64,000 nt of DNA, taken from NCBI GenBank assembly GCA_964030475.1, contig CAXIPT010000008.1, positions 1,367,634-1,431,633 of the forward strand. Reading direction: 5' to 3'. Position 1 is the first letter of the stretch, and each line of letters begins with the position of its first letter. Positions 45,874 through 58,117 of the stretch are shown piece by piece. This stretch comes from Tethya wilhelma (taxonomy: Eukaryota > Porifera > Demospongiae > Tethyida > Tethyidae). Made by a program: the position numbers and the translations under genes. The notes beneath the pieces were generated by a model. It saw nothing but the letters and a program-made list of their open reading frames with translations, was not told where the DNA came from and ran no database searches.

Positions 45874-47368
45874 CAATAAGAAAGCAAATCCTTAGAGTAC
45901 TATGCATGCCATCAGAAGAATCTCATGTGGTTTAATTTTTAGCTAGCTACATATATATACTGTATGCATGCATGAGAAACATTGGGGACACTTGTGTATA
46001 TGAGTCTGATTCACTTTTCTTAGTTGATTTCAAAACTGTCTGCATATACTTGATACCAACATTGATAGCTATGCATATTGAGCTATATTCTCTGACTTTT
46101 AAATTTTGCCTGAGACTGAAGCAGCTAACGAAGTAAAACTCTGAACAGCTTGGACATTCCCAATGAAGATAAATAATAATTATATAGTCATAATGTCATT
46201 TGGTCCATAAACCACAATTATATGTTATTATTTCTATAATTTCTTTGCTACGCCACTAGGACTGCATGAGGTACAAAATATGGAACAGGACAAATAGAAG
46301 CATATTGAGGAAGAAGATTGAAAGTCTTTGAACGAGTTCTAGGTGCAATAGGGATCTATAGGCTATCATCACCTCAGCAGACTCAATATCCACACCAGGC
46401 GCACCACCTCTGACCCTAAAACCAACCGTTAGAGACACGATTAGAGGGATAAACTTCTTCACAGAGTCATTATCATTTATCAGTCTAGTCCAGGGTTGTA
46501 TATTCTAGTATATACTCAACTGAACTTTTGTTTGTTTGTTTGTTTGTTTTTTCTTTCTTTTTCAAACAATAGCATGAGCATACAGGTGTGGCATGACTAA
46601 ATAGCACAGAAGGGCTAATAATGGACATGCAGTCACCTCAATAAGTTAGTATGATAAGTGAATTAAAAGTTGACATTATAACTGAGGAGAGGAACGTTGA
46701 AAAAGGGGTAGGTATCTACTGAGATATAACTTGAGTATACAGAAAGGGTTGCATGGATCCTGAGCCATAAGTTGGTGAATTTGGCTCTTAAAGGCATCTG
46801 GGGATGTAGCTATAGTAAAACTAAAAATTATTGTGCCAGATAACCTTGGAAAAAGATAGTAGCTTCATTATAGAACACATTCCACGGTGCAGATTTTGTT
46901 AAGTAAAATTCCGTAGTCACAGGGTTAATCGCGGGTCAAAGGTCGCGGGGCTTCTCGTTGCATAGTGGGATTCATTACTGAGCAGAGCATGCCTAGCCCC
47001 ACCCACATGCAGAATATTGTTTGCACATTCTTAAGCAAGCAGGTGATATTGGCCGATCACCTGCTTTTTTAGAAGCACACCTATTCAGAGCACTGGCCAC
47101 CTCGATCAGCATGACCAAGCAAACATTTTGTTTGCTCCAACATCATTCTTCCTAAAGTATTGTCAGTGTTAATACTCTTCTGTCCTCAATATCTGTGTTG
47201 TCACAATGTGGGAATCACATTGCTAGCTGAGCTACTGATGAAGATATAGGCAAGATGACATCAGAGGCACAAATGAAAGCATAATCTTTTATCACATTGT
47301 CATAGAAGATCAAAGGCAATGTACATGTAAGTTAAATTCTGATAAAGAAAGAATGAATATTTTGAGTC
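45874..47368. other. Region without recognisable genes
   Basis: About 1.5 kb after the truncated MAP3K7. There is a short TTTG tandem repeat near 46528-46548. I see no coding exon; the missing MAP3K7 kinase exons are not here. Confidence 0.5.
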
Positions 47369-47370
47369 TA

Positions 47371-47849
47371 CCGTATTCGTTCTAATTACAGCACCAAAAA
47401 AAAAAATTTACGTTTTGAGAATGGACCTCCATTAGAACCTGGAAAGAATCGTTGGTCTGGAATGGTGCTTGATTTAGGGCGGACCTTAGCAATAGAGCGA
47501 GCTTGGAACTTTTGAAGTGGGTGTGGTCAAGTACATATTTCCTGTTCATGTGTTGCGTGATTTTTCTGTGGTGGAAGACTGAGTAAGAGACCTGTCACCT
47601 CTATTCTAAGACCTTGAAAACGTTCAAGATGGCTGCAGCAAGTGCTTTTGAGCATACCATAGACAGTGCCATCCGTGGTTTTCATAAGCCATGATGCCCA
47701 ACAACACGTGTCTGTAGTCGTTCTATTTAGCTACGCACCAGAAAAAATTAATTCCAGAATGGGAATGGTGCTCTATTGGAACCGAAATAGAATTCATTTT
47801 GCTGTTTGGTTCTTAGTTTGGAGCGGTGCTGTAATTAGAACGAATACGG
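47371..47849. mobile_element. MITE, 479 bp, 25-bp perfect inverted ends
   Basis: The left 25 bp begin CCGTATTCGTTCTAATTACA and the right end is the exact reverse complement. TA flanks both sides (47369-47370, 47850-47851). It has no transposase; the only ORF (47666-47854) runs into the terminal repeat and is not credible. TA target and CCGTAT start suggest relation to the CCGTATAGC family or another Tc1/mariner-type family. Confidence 0.9.
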
Positions 47850-48104
47850 TATAATAACTATTTACTTCTACAAGCCGGAAGGAATTCTGTGGCTCTTTCA
47901 GTTTGGTTCATAAAATTATCCATACAGGACTTTCCAGAAGCAATAGGACTTTTGGCAAGTCGACGACTGAGGCCGCGGATCAAACTTTGAAGGAGAATTC
48001 AGACTCGGAAGATCCTGAGTCACTGTCACAGCAATGTGGCCACCCGGGTGGAGCATCAATATACCCAATGTGATGCATTATTGATAATATTTACATATAT
48101 ACAC

Positions 48105-48157
48105 CATAGATAATTAACACTACGTACCCGTACGTAGTGTTAATATTATTATCTATG
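48105..48157. repeat. Near-perfect 53-bp palindrome
   Basis: CATAGATAATTAACACTACG, a short turn CGTACCCGTACG, then CGTAGTGTTA...ATTATCTATG. One arm has a 5-bp insertion. The outer 10-mer CATAGATAAT is shared with the ends of the elements at 37209 and 53765. Confidence 0.75.
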
Positions 48158-48301
48158 CATACACAGAGTTCTGTCTCATGCTGACAATGGCAATCTTGTC
48201 GTTCACACACATAATAATTAATCAATTGAAGAATCACACACACAGATATAGCTGAATCATTATCATGTATATAGAATTTTATGTACTTCACATGTTGGTA
48301 C

Positions 48302-49369
48302 CTAGTTGGATTCATGAATAACTATCTTGATGTCAGTCTCCACACGTTCACCCATGCTTGAGCTTGATGGAAACATCTGTTGAAGTGAAAGAGATGGCGA
48401 GTTATGGCGTGACAACAGTTTCAGAGTAGCATTCGGTGAGGAATTAGGAGAAGGCTTTGGAGATGATTTTGGAGATCTCTTCAATATTTTCTTAGGAGAG
48501 GCTTTGGGTGATGCTTTTCCTTTCTGTTCTGGGTTGATACTCTGTAAAGAAACGGATTGTTTCTCATTTTCAGTTGAAGCAGTAATCCTGTCCGAGCTCT
48601 TAAATGGATTGAATGAACTGATATCCAAATAGCCAGCAATGTCTTCAGCGTAAGCAGCAATGGTTTTAACCAATTCACTAAAGTTTGGTCTCTCATTTGG
48701 GTTATGAGCCCAGGTGTCCATCATGAGTTGAAACCTAGATGTAAAATCAGTGGAGTTATAATGTAAAGTTACTACATAATATTATGAAATTAACGCGATT
48801 TTAACAATACATCAACAGTCCAGAGAACTTAATTTCAGCATGTGAGATTTTGAATGCTTCAGCTCAAATGAGTAATATCAAAGGCCTAGTTTATGAGGCT
48901 ATATGATTGCATAGGTATTCTTTGTTTTGCATTACATACATTTCACCAGAGCAAGCCGAGTTGAGTGGCTTGCTAAGTCTCTCTCTAGAGTCTAGCATCT
49001 TTGAGACCTGAAGTGGATTCATCCCAGGATAAGGCATCTTCCCACCACTGAAAACCTCCCAGCAGGTCACACCAAATGACCACTAGAGTAAGAGAATACT
49101 AAATAAAAAATTGTCACAAGTTTTCATCGTTTATTTGGATTATATACACATAATAAATGTGCAGGAATGGATGTGTTCAACATTATTATAGTTTATGTAC
49201 CACATCAGTTTTTTCTGAGAAAATGCCATCATTCAGACTCTCTGGAGCCATCCATTTGCAAGGGAGCTTCACGCTTTGATCAGACTTGATCTCTCTGAAG
49301 TACTCCTTGGAGTAGACATCTTCTGAGAGACCAAAGTCAGCTATCTTGATGACAAAGTGAATGTCAATC
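48302..49369 (-). pseudogene. 3' end of a second SRCR-type receptor tyrosine kinase gene
   Basis: Three exons in phase: 49201-49369, 48940-49082, 48302-48734 (stop TAG). They encode [20 protein letters not shown], activation-loop Tyr (VYSKEYF), [33 protein letters not shown], the C-lobe end (NPNERPNFSELV), and a 110-residue tail with SPK repeats (KASPKASPKKILKRSPKSSP). The first exon is almost identical to the last one visible in the SRCR kinase at 63875-64000. No upstream kinase exon is found between 49370 and the N at 50177, so this is a fragment, either a true gene remnant or a misplaced piece of the same gene family. It shows what the missing 3' end of the gene at 58394 probably looks like. 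Confidence 0.75.
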
Positions 49370-50190
49370 CTGTTATTATATGACATTAATGAAGATTGAT
49401 CAAAGTAAATGAATCAATAGAAATATACAATATTATCTGACACTTTACTATGATGAGCCTGCTACCAAGAATAATTTGAGAATAATGGGGATCATGAAAA
49501 AGAATAATAGGATCATGTATTGGGAATTTAAGACTAGAATAATAGGTAAAATTTTGAGCATAATTTCACAAGGCCTAGTCATAGGACCTGGTAAGAGTAC
49601 AAACTTCCCATATTGACATAATTTCACAAGGCCTACCTATGACACTGAAGTAATAACCTACCATTCTTACATAGTTTTGAAAGCTACTGTTTAGGGGACA
49701 CATGGTTTGTTCGTTTCTAAACATGCTTTACTCACATAACTGCGCCTTGTACCGTCTTCAGGTTATTTTTATTGTCATATGTCCACAAACTTCTTGTTAA
49801 TAATAATTGTTAGCCTTGCTACCAGGCATTCTCCCAGCGAATATCAACCACCAACAGATAGGAATGCAGAAAACTTAATAGTTAATTCTTTGATCTTTGT
49901 ACCATTATTTAGACAGAAAACATTTCACTAGCCCCAGATTGTAAGCACAATTGAGAGGGCAATGACAAATATTAAAATAGCACCTTTCTGTGTTAATGGC
50001 TTACAATGTCATGCGTTCAGTAAAAAAATAATATCTTATTATTACAATCTGTGAACATGCATGCAACTAGTGATAGCACATTGTAACTCTGAAGCACATG
50101 TGCACATGCATAAACTACACTAGCATAGTAATACATTTCTTTGCTACAGTAATGAAGACATGCATGATCGGTATAANGAGCTCAGTGAGC
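49370..50190. other. Region without recognisable genes
   Basis: AT-rich, with a 19-bp direct repeat (ATAATTTCACAAGGCCTA near 49560 and 49617) and an N at 50177. No kinase exon was found although the gene at 48302 needs them here. Confidence 0.5.
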
Positions 50191-50202
50191 TGGTAAGTTG
50201 TG

Positions 50203-50751
50203 CAAGGGGTAGTCACTCCCAGTCCGCGTATGGTTCCGTTTGCGACCGGGATCAAGATGGAATCAAGAAATCAAAGCAGATTTTCAACAAGAATCAAGCG
50301 ATCAAGCTTGCTTTGTAGTCGAAACTCGATCAAGATCAAGACTGCTGCGACTATTATGACGTAATTGATAGACTGTGCAATTTAAAATTTTTTTCCGTAT
50401 AAATAGAAATGTGTATACGGTTAGCCGATTAGCGCAAGCTCTGTGGAGAGAGTTCGATTTGCCAGTCTAGATTGGTGCAGGTGACACTTTTACTCCACTA
50501 TGCACCTAGTACCAGCATTAAATTCATGTTGAAGCAGTTCCTTCTCGAACTGTAGTTAGTTATGCGCATTTTGCACGTGCAATCGCCCGAGGGTCAAAGT
50601 TCATTGATCAAGCGCTAGATTTGACTTCGATCAAGGGATCAAGGACCATTTTTACTGTGAATCAAGCGATCAAGGCGACTTTTAGTGGATCAAGACTCTT
50701 GATCCCGGTCGCAAACGGAACCATACACGGAGTGGGAGTGACTACCCCTTG
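50203..50751. mobile_element. MITE with ~55-bp inverted ends and TTGTG target duplication
   Basis: Left CAAGGGGTAGTCACTCCCA then CGTATGGTTCCGTTTGCGAC; the right end is its reverse complement, slightly gapped. TTGTG flanks both sides (50198-50202 and 50752-50756). The interior has repeated ATCAAG/GATCAAG words. A related partial copy ends near 56703 (GAGTGACCACCCCTTG). Confidence 0.85.
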
Positions 50752-50756
50752 TTGTG

Positions 50757-52622
50757 TACTGAGCCTGCTTGATACTGAAGTGAAACACACATCTCAGTCA
50801 TTTGGAGGCAGGAGCTGTATCATAAGATTTACTTGCCTTTCTATATGTTATGATAACCAAAGTCCTGATTCATATCTTAAGAAGGGCAACCAGGTATCAC
50901 AAAATAGTTCCAGGCAACTTAATTCCAAATAATGCACACTTTTTTTGTGTGGAAAGGGTCGTCAATTCGAATTTTCTAGAAGCTAATGAATTATGCACGA
51001 GTGTAGAAATTAATGGTGGCCATATGGAGGAGGCGCTTTTCGCCTTGTATCTAGCTACTCAATGAAAGGCGCTAAAAACCGATGGCAAAAGCGACTGTAC
51101 CGGAAGAAACCAAGTTCGTTCGTTCAAGAATCAGCTTCTAAAAGTGAATAGTCACTGAGAAAACTTGAGCCAAGATAGAAAAAGAAGAAGAATAAGAAGA
51201 AGATGGAGAAAATTGGAGGTTTGGCATGTTTGTGTTTGTTACTTTAGCGATGGTTTTAGGCTATGTTTTTGGGCTCATTAGAAAGAGAAAGAGCTAAATA
51301 GTAGCTTTAGAAGCCTTTTAGTGCTAAGCACTCAGTTTTTGCAGAGTTATTCGCGTGAATATTTGTATTGCGCTAATGGGCCATCCGTGCCATTCCTGTG
51401 TACCCAGTACTACCGTACTGGGAATAGCAACATTGAAAAACGTATACATGTACATACACAACTCCGCAAAACTCAGGAACACTTGATTTCTCCAAAACCA
51501 AATTTTTTCCAAATATTTATGAATCATTGATAAACGTTCAGAAAAAGTTAGAAAAAGATTCAAGGAACCCGACTGTGTGAAAAGTAGAGTCGAAGGGTAC
51601 GCTTATTGACCTTTAACCTCAAAAACAAATTACACCCACTTGTTGCATATCATCTTGAAGCACTTTTCATAGGCTATCAAAAATTGCTTTTACTTTTTTT
51701 AAAGCTTGTTCCTATCCAAAGTTATGATCACTTTTGTGCAATGGAGTACAAGCAAAATTCCCAAAAATCTATATGTTTGGAGGTTTGGTTCTGGGAAGCC
51801 ATACCACCTGAGCAGCTAAAACTCATCGTGGTTTTATGTTTTCACACCTAGTATGTATGCAGCGATTTTTAAAAAAATCTGACATGGGTGTCAATATTTC
51901 ATGTTGATTACACATGGAATGACCCGACCACGAGACTAAGTCAATCTGGTTTTGGATGTTGATGATAAATGCCAGTCATTGAACATTATGACCAATAGTA
52001 CTTTCGGGACATAAAGCTAATGTTTGACTGGTAAGTGTCTAGTGCATTGGCAAGCATCACGATGCTTTACTGTAGTTTCAATGTCCTTGTCTATCTATAC
52101 CTGGCCACCAGTCCCTATAAAAAGTTTGAGTTATCTGAGTAGAAGCGATATTGTCTGCTAGAGTTGCTAATGCGCATGCGCATTAAATGCCACTTGTAAC
52201 TTGTGTCCTTTAACACTTCCTTGGTGATAAATTATCTGAGTGTATTCTAATTGAATTTTTGAAATAATTATGGCTGAGAAATGTAGTTTCAGTGGTTGAC
52301 ACTCTGTTGAACTCATTCTCCCTGTTCGTTTGATTGCTTTTCCAGCTTCCTATGCCTTGGATAATAAAAAAAGCTATTCATTTTTTCTAATGGCATTCCA
52401 CTCAAACCAGATAGACATGTGTTATTGCATGTGAGTCAGCGTATTGACGTTTCAACTAAGAAGGTATAGTGAATAGTTGATTCAGTTATCACAGATATAG
52501 CTGTTGTGTATACTAACACAGCTAGCACAACTTAACTGCAAAGCATTCACAAGGGTGCAAAATTAGACTGTGAAGTTAATCATTTAGAGAGCTAAAAAGT
52601 CTCTGTTGATGTGATTGTCCAT
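50757..52622. other. Region without recognisable genes
   Basis: About 1.9 kb with only short chance ORFs. From about 52551 on it is homologous to the region upstream of the SRCR kinase gene (58311 on). Confidence 0.5.
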
Positions 52623-53318
52623 CACTGTTAAATTTTGGTGTGTAAAAACGAAAGCAAAACTACACACTTTAAACAAAGTGTGCTACTGCCACATGTAAAC
52701 TGTCCCCAAAAAGTACACACTTCACTTACTGTGCTATATCCCTTTCAATCACGAAATCGTGTAAAATTACACGAACCTTCAATTCAATATTTCTCCAATA
52801 ATATTATGTCATCATTCTGGTGCATGAATTATTCATTGTCGGCATGTCGGCACCGGATATATCCCATAATGGATTTTGAAGTGGTCGGTACTCTGATCTA
52901 TAATGGATTAAGTGGTTTGCCTTTGAAGATGCTTTGAAGTTAGCTTTGATCGACTTTTTTTTTTTAACAAAAAGAGTCATATACTCTAGTATGTAGTAGG
53001 GGGGTGTCAAGCAAAGAGTTCTATGTGGATGGAGCAGCAAGCGCTGGCATTTTGGAGTGATTTTGGGGATCGTGCGGCGTGCACGTCTTTCGAGCTCTTT
53101 TCTTTGAGTGGGCGTGGTTAACTCGACTCATTCTGCCAGAGGGCTGTTGCCAGAGCGATTGACTTCAAAGGTCACACTTATGAATATTCAAATGAGCCGA
53201 GTTGTGCTCGAGCTGAAAATCACTTTTCTTGACTGAAAGGGATATACTTCCACATAGAAAGTGTCACCAAAAACTACACACTTTGTTTTTTAACCTGGCA
53301 CACCAAAATTTAACAGTG
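52623..53318. mobile_element. MITE inserted in the 5' flank of the SRCR fragment
   Basis: Perfect 20-bp ends CACTGTTAAATTTTGGTGTG / CACACCAAAATTTAACAGTG, 696 bp. The paralogous sequence at 58341-58370 reads GTGATTGTCCACACTTGCAT without any insertion, which gives the empty site. ACACACTTT words recur inside both ends. No transposase. Confidence 0.9.
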
Positions 53319-53358
53319 CACACTTGCATGAAGCCTAAAGTTTAGAAAGCTATACAGT

Positions 53359-53634
53359 ATGAGTTCCAAAAAACTACTTGAAGCAACCTTTGTAGCTATT
53401 TTGGTAAACTTCATCAGTTATAAGTTGTGTGCAGGTATTGTATATTATTATTATACTGTGTAATAAAAGTTTTATATGTATGTAGTAATAACTTCTGGCA
53501 GGGTGCACTGACAATGATGTGAGACTATATGAACCAGACCCTCCAAATGAAGGTACTGTTCAGTTCTGTAGAGGTGGTGTGTGGGGAGAAGTGTGTTTCA
53601 ATGGCTGGGATGACAATGATGCTACAGTGGTGTG
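53359..53634 (+). pseudogene. Truncated 5' end of an SRCR receptor gene
   Basis: Exon 1 (53359-53434) encodes a signal peptide [18 protein letters not shown], and exon 2 (53502-53634) the first half of an SRCR domain ([38 protein letters not shown]). It is nearly identical to the first two exons of the gene at 58394. After the N at 53635 the sequence changes to unrelated DNA, so the gene is broken either in the genome or by the assembly. Confidence 0.8.
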
Positions 53635-53764
53635 NCATTCCAATCATGTGACCGCAGTACTTCACAATGAGAGTTGATCACGTGCACCCCGTTTGCCAGC
53701 TCAGCAAAGGCGCACTCGTGTCGTACCTCCTCTGGGATCGATATCGTGCATGGTGAATGCTAGC

Positions 53765-56211
53765 ATAGATAATATACTCCGCGATCCGGCTAGGGATTGG
53801 AAACGGGCGGTCACGTGCCCTATACTCCAATAGTTTACCACGCGGGCCGTGCGCGTTATAGTTTTTCACACTTTCAGTCGAACCGCACGCGTACGCGGAA
53901 ACACTCCTACGTTGAGATTTATTTGCAAATGAATTTATTCATAAGGTCAAGTACAGCTAATTCGCGATTATGAAGTATGCAACGCATTGTTTTTATTTCT
54001 TTCACAGATTCTTGCTTTGCTCTTCCAAACTTGGTATGCAAGTTATACATTAAATAATCTAACTATCAACAAAGTCTAGTGTCCAGAGATTGGATTTTAT
54101 GCTCATGGCAATCACCAACAGACTGAAGATAGGAAACTTTACCCCCCAAGTTAAAGCTTTGGACATTTCTGTTTTAAGAGTAGCCAGCAGACAAAACCCA
54201 GTTTTCAGCCTTCTTAGACTCCAATCCAAAGAATCATGGCCTCTATGTTTGTGTCCAGGTCTCAGAATGCTTGCAATCGATGGATTTAACAGCTTACATA
54301 AATGTACATTAAAATGTAGCTGTTCAATGGTAGGCACAAATCACAAACACTGTTTTGTATGAATTGGAGTACTTTCTAAAGTGATTTCAACTGTCAGAAG
54401 ATGTGCCCGAATCAGAGCCTGCAGAAGACAAGAATTGAGACTATACATGAACTGTCATAAACTCAGTGTATGAATATTCATGATGTACTATTTCCATACA
54501 ATTATGATAAACTTGACCAGGTCAAATAGTGCATTGGAATAACCTAGTGACAGACAGATATAACTTGTACAAGTCTGAGTATGCCCTATTGTGCTTCAAA
54601 TTCAGTGGCAGAATACAAAAGTACAGAAAGTAGTATTGCAATACACAATACATTGAATTTATATGTATTCATATGTAGATCAGGGTGACTGCCCTTACAA
54701 AGGCTTTGGACATTTCCGTTTAAAAGCATTTGCAATACCAATAATTATATACCAGATGCTAAAGGCATTGTAGAACATAAATAAGCAAGCGAAAATTGTG
54801 TCCCTTACTTACCGGGTGATATTCTTCTGGAAATAGTCATCACACACTGCTTGGCTGGTGTCTTCATGCAAATATTCACGGCAAGCAGACTCTTAGTATA
54901 ACACTTGAGCTCATAAATAGAGACTTATTTTATTCTTTGGACATCTGAGTATCCATTGATAGGCACAGATAGAGCCAAATCCCAATGCAATATGGCTAAA
55001 AACTTCGTTCTTCAATGTGTCTCCAAACGGCCAAAAAGCCGCCATTTTCCTGGTCACGCCCACTTACGTTGCAAACAAAATCAGGCGCGGATATTCCTGT
55101 GCGGTTCGACTGACTTTGAATCCATGTAAAGAAGAGCTCTGCAAAGACAAAAGTCAGAAGAGTAGCGTGCTGTAGAGAAGAAAGGTAAGCGGCTTGTGTT
55201 CTAAGCATAAGAATAAGCTACTTGTGTTTGATAATCCAGAAAATTTTACCTTCTGTTGAGATATGGGCGTGTCAAACATGATTCTCCGTGGTTTGATACT
55301 TTTGAGGGTGATTCTAGCTACATGTTTAGCTTCATGTTTATATGTTGAAGTGTTTAGCTTCAGTCTAGTATACCATGTGCCCCTATGTAGTTTATTTCCA
55401 TTGGAGTGCTTTGGTTTTTAAGAAAAGTTCATCAAAGTGTGAAAATTGAGCCCTATGTTTGTGGGACAGCCTTGTCCTCTGTACTGGATAAAATCTAACT
55501 TTGATTAGAGTTCTTGATTCTGCAACTATTATTATATGCCCTACCAGTTACTTTTTGCTTGTAAATCACTCAATTTTCATCTCATTCAAGGTACCGTTAC
55601 GGGTGTTAAAGGTTCAAGTTCCAGCATAATCCAGAATACAGACGGCAGCTGGCAACATGTATCTCCATCACATTTGGTACAAATACTTCATCAGTTGCTA
55701 CAGAAGTTGTAGTGTGTCTTTCTAACTGTTTTGTGTGGCTACACCAGACGAATCAGGCTGCCTGGGTCCAGCCATATATGAGTCACTATATCATTGGTAA
55801 TCACACGGTCACAGTTGGGATTCGGACTCAGTTGGAATCACACCACTTTTGTCAGTATTTGAGAGCAAGACCATTTTCTTATTCTTATACTGATATTCGT
55901 ACAGGCTATTGCCAAAGATTTATTTCTTTGTAGTAGACTACCCTTACGTGTTCAATGTTAAACATTTTAGTGTTGTTTTATTGCATCGATGATCATTAAA
56001 TTTTATAATAATATCTTCGTCTAGGGGTGCAGGAGGGTCTCTGGTACTGTTATAAAGTAGAAATGTAGTTATTGCAATATAATCTCTGAATGAAACCCAC
56101 TCTAAGAAACCTCCACTCTTGGTTGCACATTTCCATCTAACGAGCATGGCCCGCGCGAACTAGTGTTAATTGGCGCTGTTTCCAATCCCTAGCCGGAGTA
56201 TATTATCTATG
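53765..56211. mobile_element. 2.4-kb non-autonomous DNA element with 8-bp target duplication
   Basis: The left end ATAGATAATATACTCC and inner CCGGCTAGGGATTGGAAA are repeated inverted at the right (TTTCCAATCCCTAGCCGG, GGAGTATATTATCTAT); the left has 6 extra bases between the two blocks. ATGCTAGC lies outside both ends (53757-53764, 56212-56219), an 8-bp target duplication typical of hAT elements. The 2447-bp interior shows no long ORF, so transposition in trans must be assumed. Confidence 0.8.
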
Positions 56212-57900
56212 ATGCTAGCTGGCAAGGCTGAAGCTGCTATATATCTTTCTTCATAGACCCAATTTCTCTCCTTTATGTAAGCATGGTGCTGGTGGCTTAT
56301 ATAATAATATCCACCCCCCCTCACGAAACCACGGTACAAAAACGTGGCTACATATGTAGCTACGTTTGACTGTCTTGCTTGTCTAGCATGATTTTGCAGA
56401 AGGAAAACACTAATGATCATGTTACCAGAGCTAGAGCTAAAGTATAAGACTTTTGGTTAGTGGACTTGTATTTTTAGCATCGACTCGAAGGCGTGGTTTG
56501 GTTTCATCTATGCCACGCCTCTCACTGATACACACAGTACATTTGAACCCAAGCGGTCAAGCAGTCCTGAGAGTTGGGTCAAGCAGTTAAGATGTAATTT
56601 TTGGTGCGGTCAAGCGGTCAAGGCCCATTTTCTAGGGTCAAGATTCTTGACCCGCGGTCGCGGGTGGAAGTACAGCAAGTATTGAGGAGTGACCACCCCT
56701 TGTTGTCTGAAAACAAGCTCTGATAATGTGCCCGCAGCCGTTCGAACTTGCGAAGTTGACTTGACACTTTTACAGTTGGCAGAGAATCAAAAAAGTGGAA
56801 AGAGCAGTCAATAAAGAAAGTCATCTATATACAATGATGCAAAAGATCATCAGAGCCTACAAGAGACTTCTTTTGAAGACTGAAAAGAGGCCCTAACAGT
56901 CAGTGGCGTAGGGAGGGGGGGTGCTTTGGGTGCTCGAGCACCCCCTTTGCCGCTGACCAGAAGCACAAAAATATTTAATAATTGGATTTATCAATAAGTA
57001 ATAAAGCCTTTAGAATCACTTTTTCTTACTTGTTTGTTGTTAGAAGCTATTTTCCAAGCTCATTTATGTCTAAGCTCTTGATAAACAAACTTCAGAACCG
57101 TTTTGTTCACGCTAGATTGATCGAAAGCTATGAACTCTTCAGGTAAGAGTAATAACTTGTCATACTGAAGAGTATTAAACTCTATAGAGTTGATTTACTT
57201 GGCTGCCATATCTGTCACTTTGCTAAGGTCATAACAACACTCTGTATGGCTGTCTTTGAGTCTTGACAACCATCGAAGCTCAGTCCCAAGCTGTGCTGCC
57301 ACCATGTGACTCAGTAGTACATCATGACACCTCAGTACTGTGCAGGTAACTATGTGATAGCTAGCCATAGTTTTATGTTTTTTATTCTGTTTCATCATGT
57401 TGTGTGTGCAGTGTCAGTTGTGACTTATGTGTACCAGTGTGCATTAATTGGGATGTATCTACTGCATTAGCCTTTATTTTATTTTCAAACTTTCATCAAA
57501 TGGTATCTCTCTATACACACATGACATTGTATAGGCTAAGTACATGCAGTCAAGTCATGCTGACCATCAGGATTGAATACAAAAAGTATCTACCATGCCA
57601 CCTCATCCACCAGGTTGTACCGAGGCTGAGTTAGTGAATGTTTTGTACTATAGCTGTTAATGTAATTCTATGTACATGTACCTGCATTAAGTGCCAGGTT
57701 TTGTTTTAAGTTGTAACCACTGACTGCTTTGCTTTGTAATTACTAGCTGGATATTCCCAATGTTTTGTTTGGATGTCTTATTTGTACACAATTTGTCTCC
57801 TTTGAAAACATAAATTTTTGGTTACAATAAACCTTTATTTTGACACACTAAATGAGATAGCACCTATGTTGTTTTAGCACACTAAATGAGATAGCACCTA
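56212..57900. other. Repeat-derived region without genes
   Basis: Contains a partial relative of the 50203 MITE (about 56545-56705) and, near 56901, CAGTGGCGTAGGGAGGGGGG, a sequence like the termini of hAT-type elements. A 38-bp tandem duplication at 57847-57900 (CACACTAAATGAGATAGCAC) sits just before the next MITE. No exon seen. Confidence 0.5.
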
Positions 57901-58117
57901 CCGTATAGCCGGAAATATTGACGGTCAAAAAATTTGACGGTTTGCTCCGCAGAACGTAAAATAAAAATATTGACGATTTTAAATTTGACGATTTGCGTGT
58001 GCGCATAATACATTCATATACGGCGCCCAAAATATTGGCGGATTTAAATTTGATGATTTGGACTTTGACCGTCAAACCGTCAAATTAAAATCCCCGTCAA
58101 TATTTCCGGCTATACGG
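57901..58117. mobile_element. CCGTATAGC-type MITE, complete, with adjacent empty site
   Basis: CCGTATAGCCGGAAATATTG at the left, CAATATTTCCGGCTATACGG at the right, TA on both sides. The tandem repeat next to it contains the unoccupied sequence GCACCTATGTTGTTTTAGCA, which shows that insertion duplicated exactly TA. The interior is made of TTGACGGT/ATTTGACG words. This is the type copy for the fragments at 13790 and relatives at 27114, 43043 and 62237. Confidence 0.92.

Noticed and set aside
53678..56824. Possible transposase in the 2.4-kb element
   Set aside because: The longest frames are under 100 codons, with no DDE or zinc-finger pattern; the element is non-autonomous.
56895..56950. CAGTGGCGTAGGG as transposon terminus
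   Set aside because: No matching opposite end could be paired with confidence; the ACGCCACT words at 37286 and 46252 are too short.
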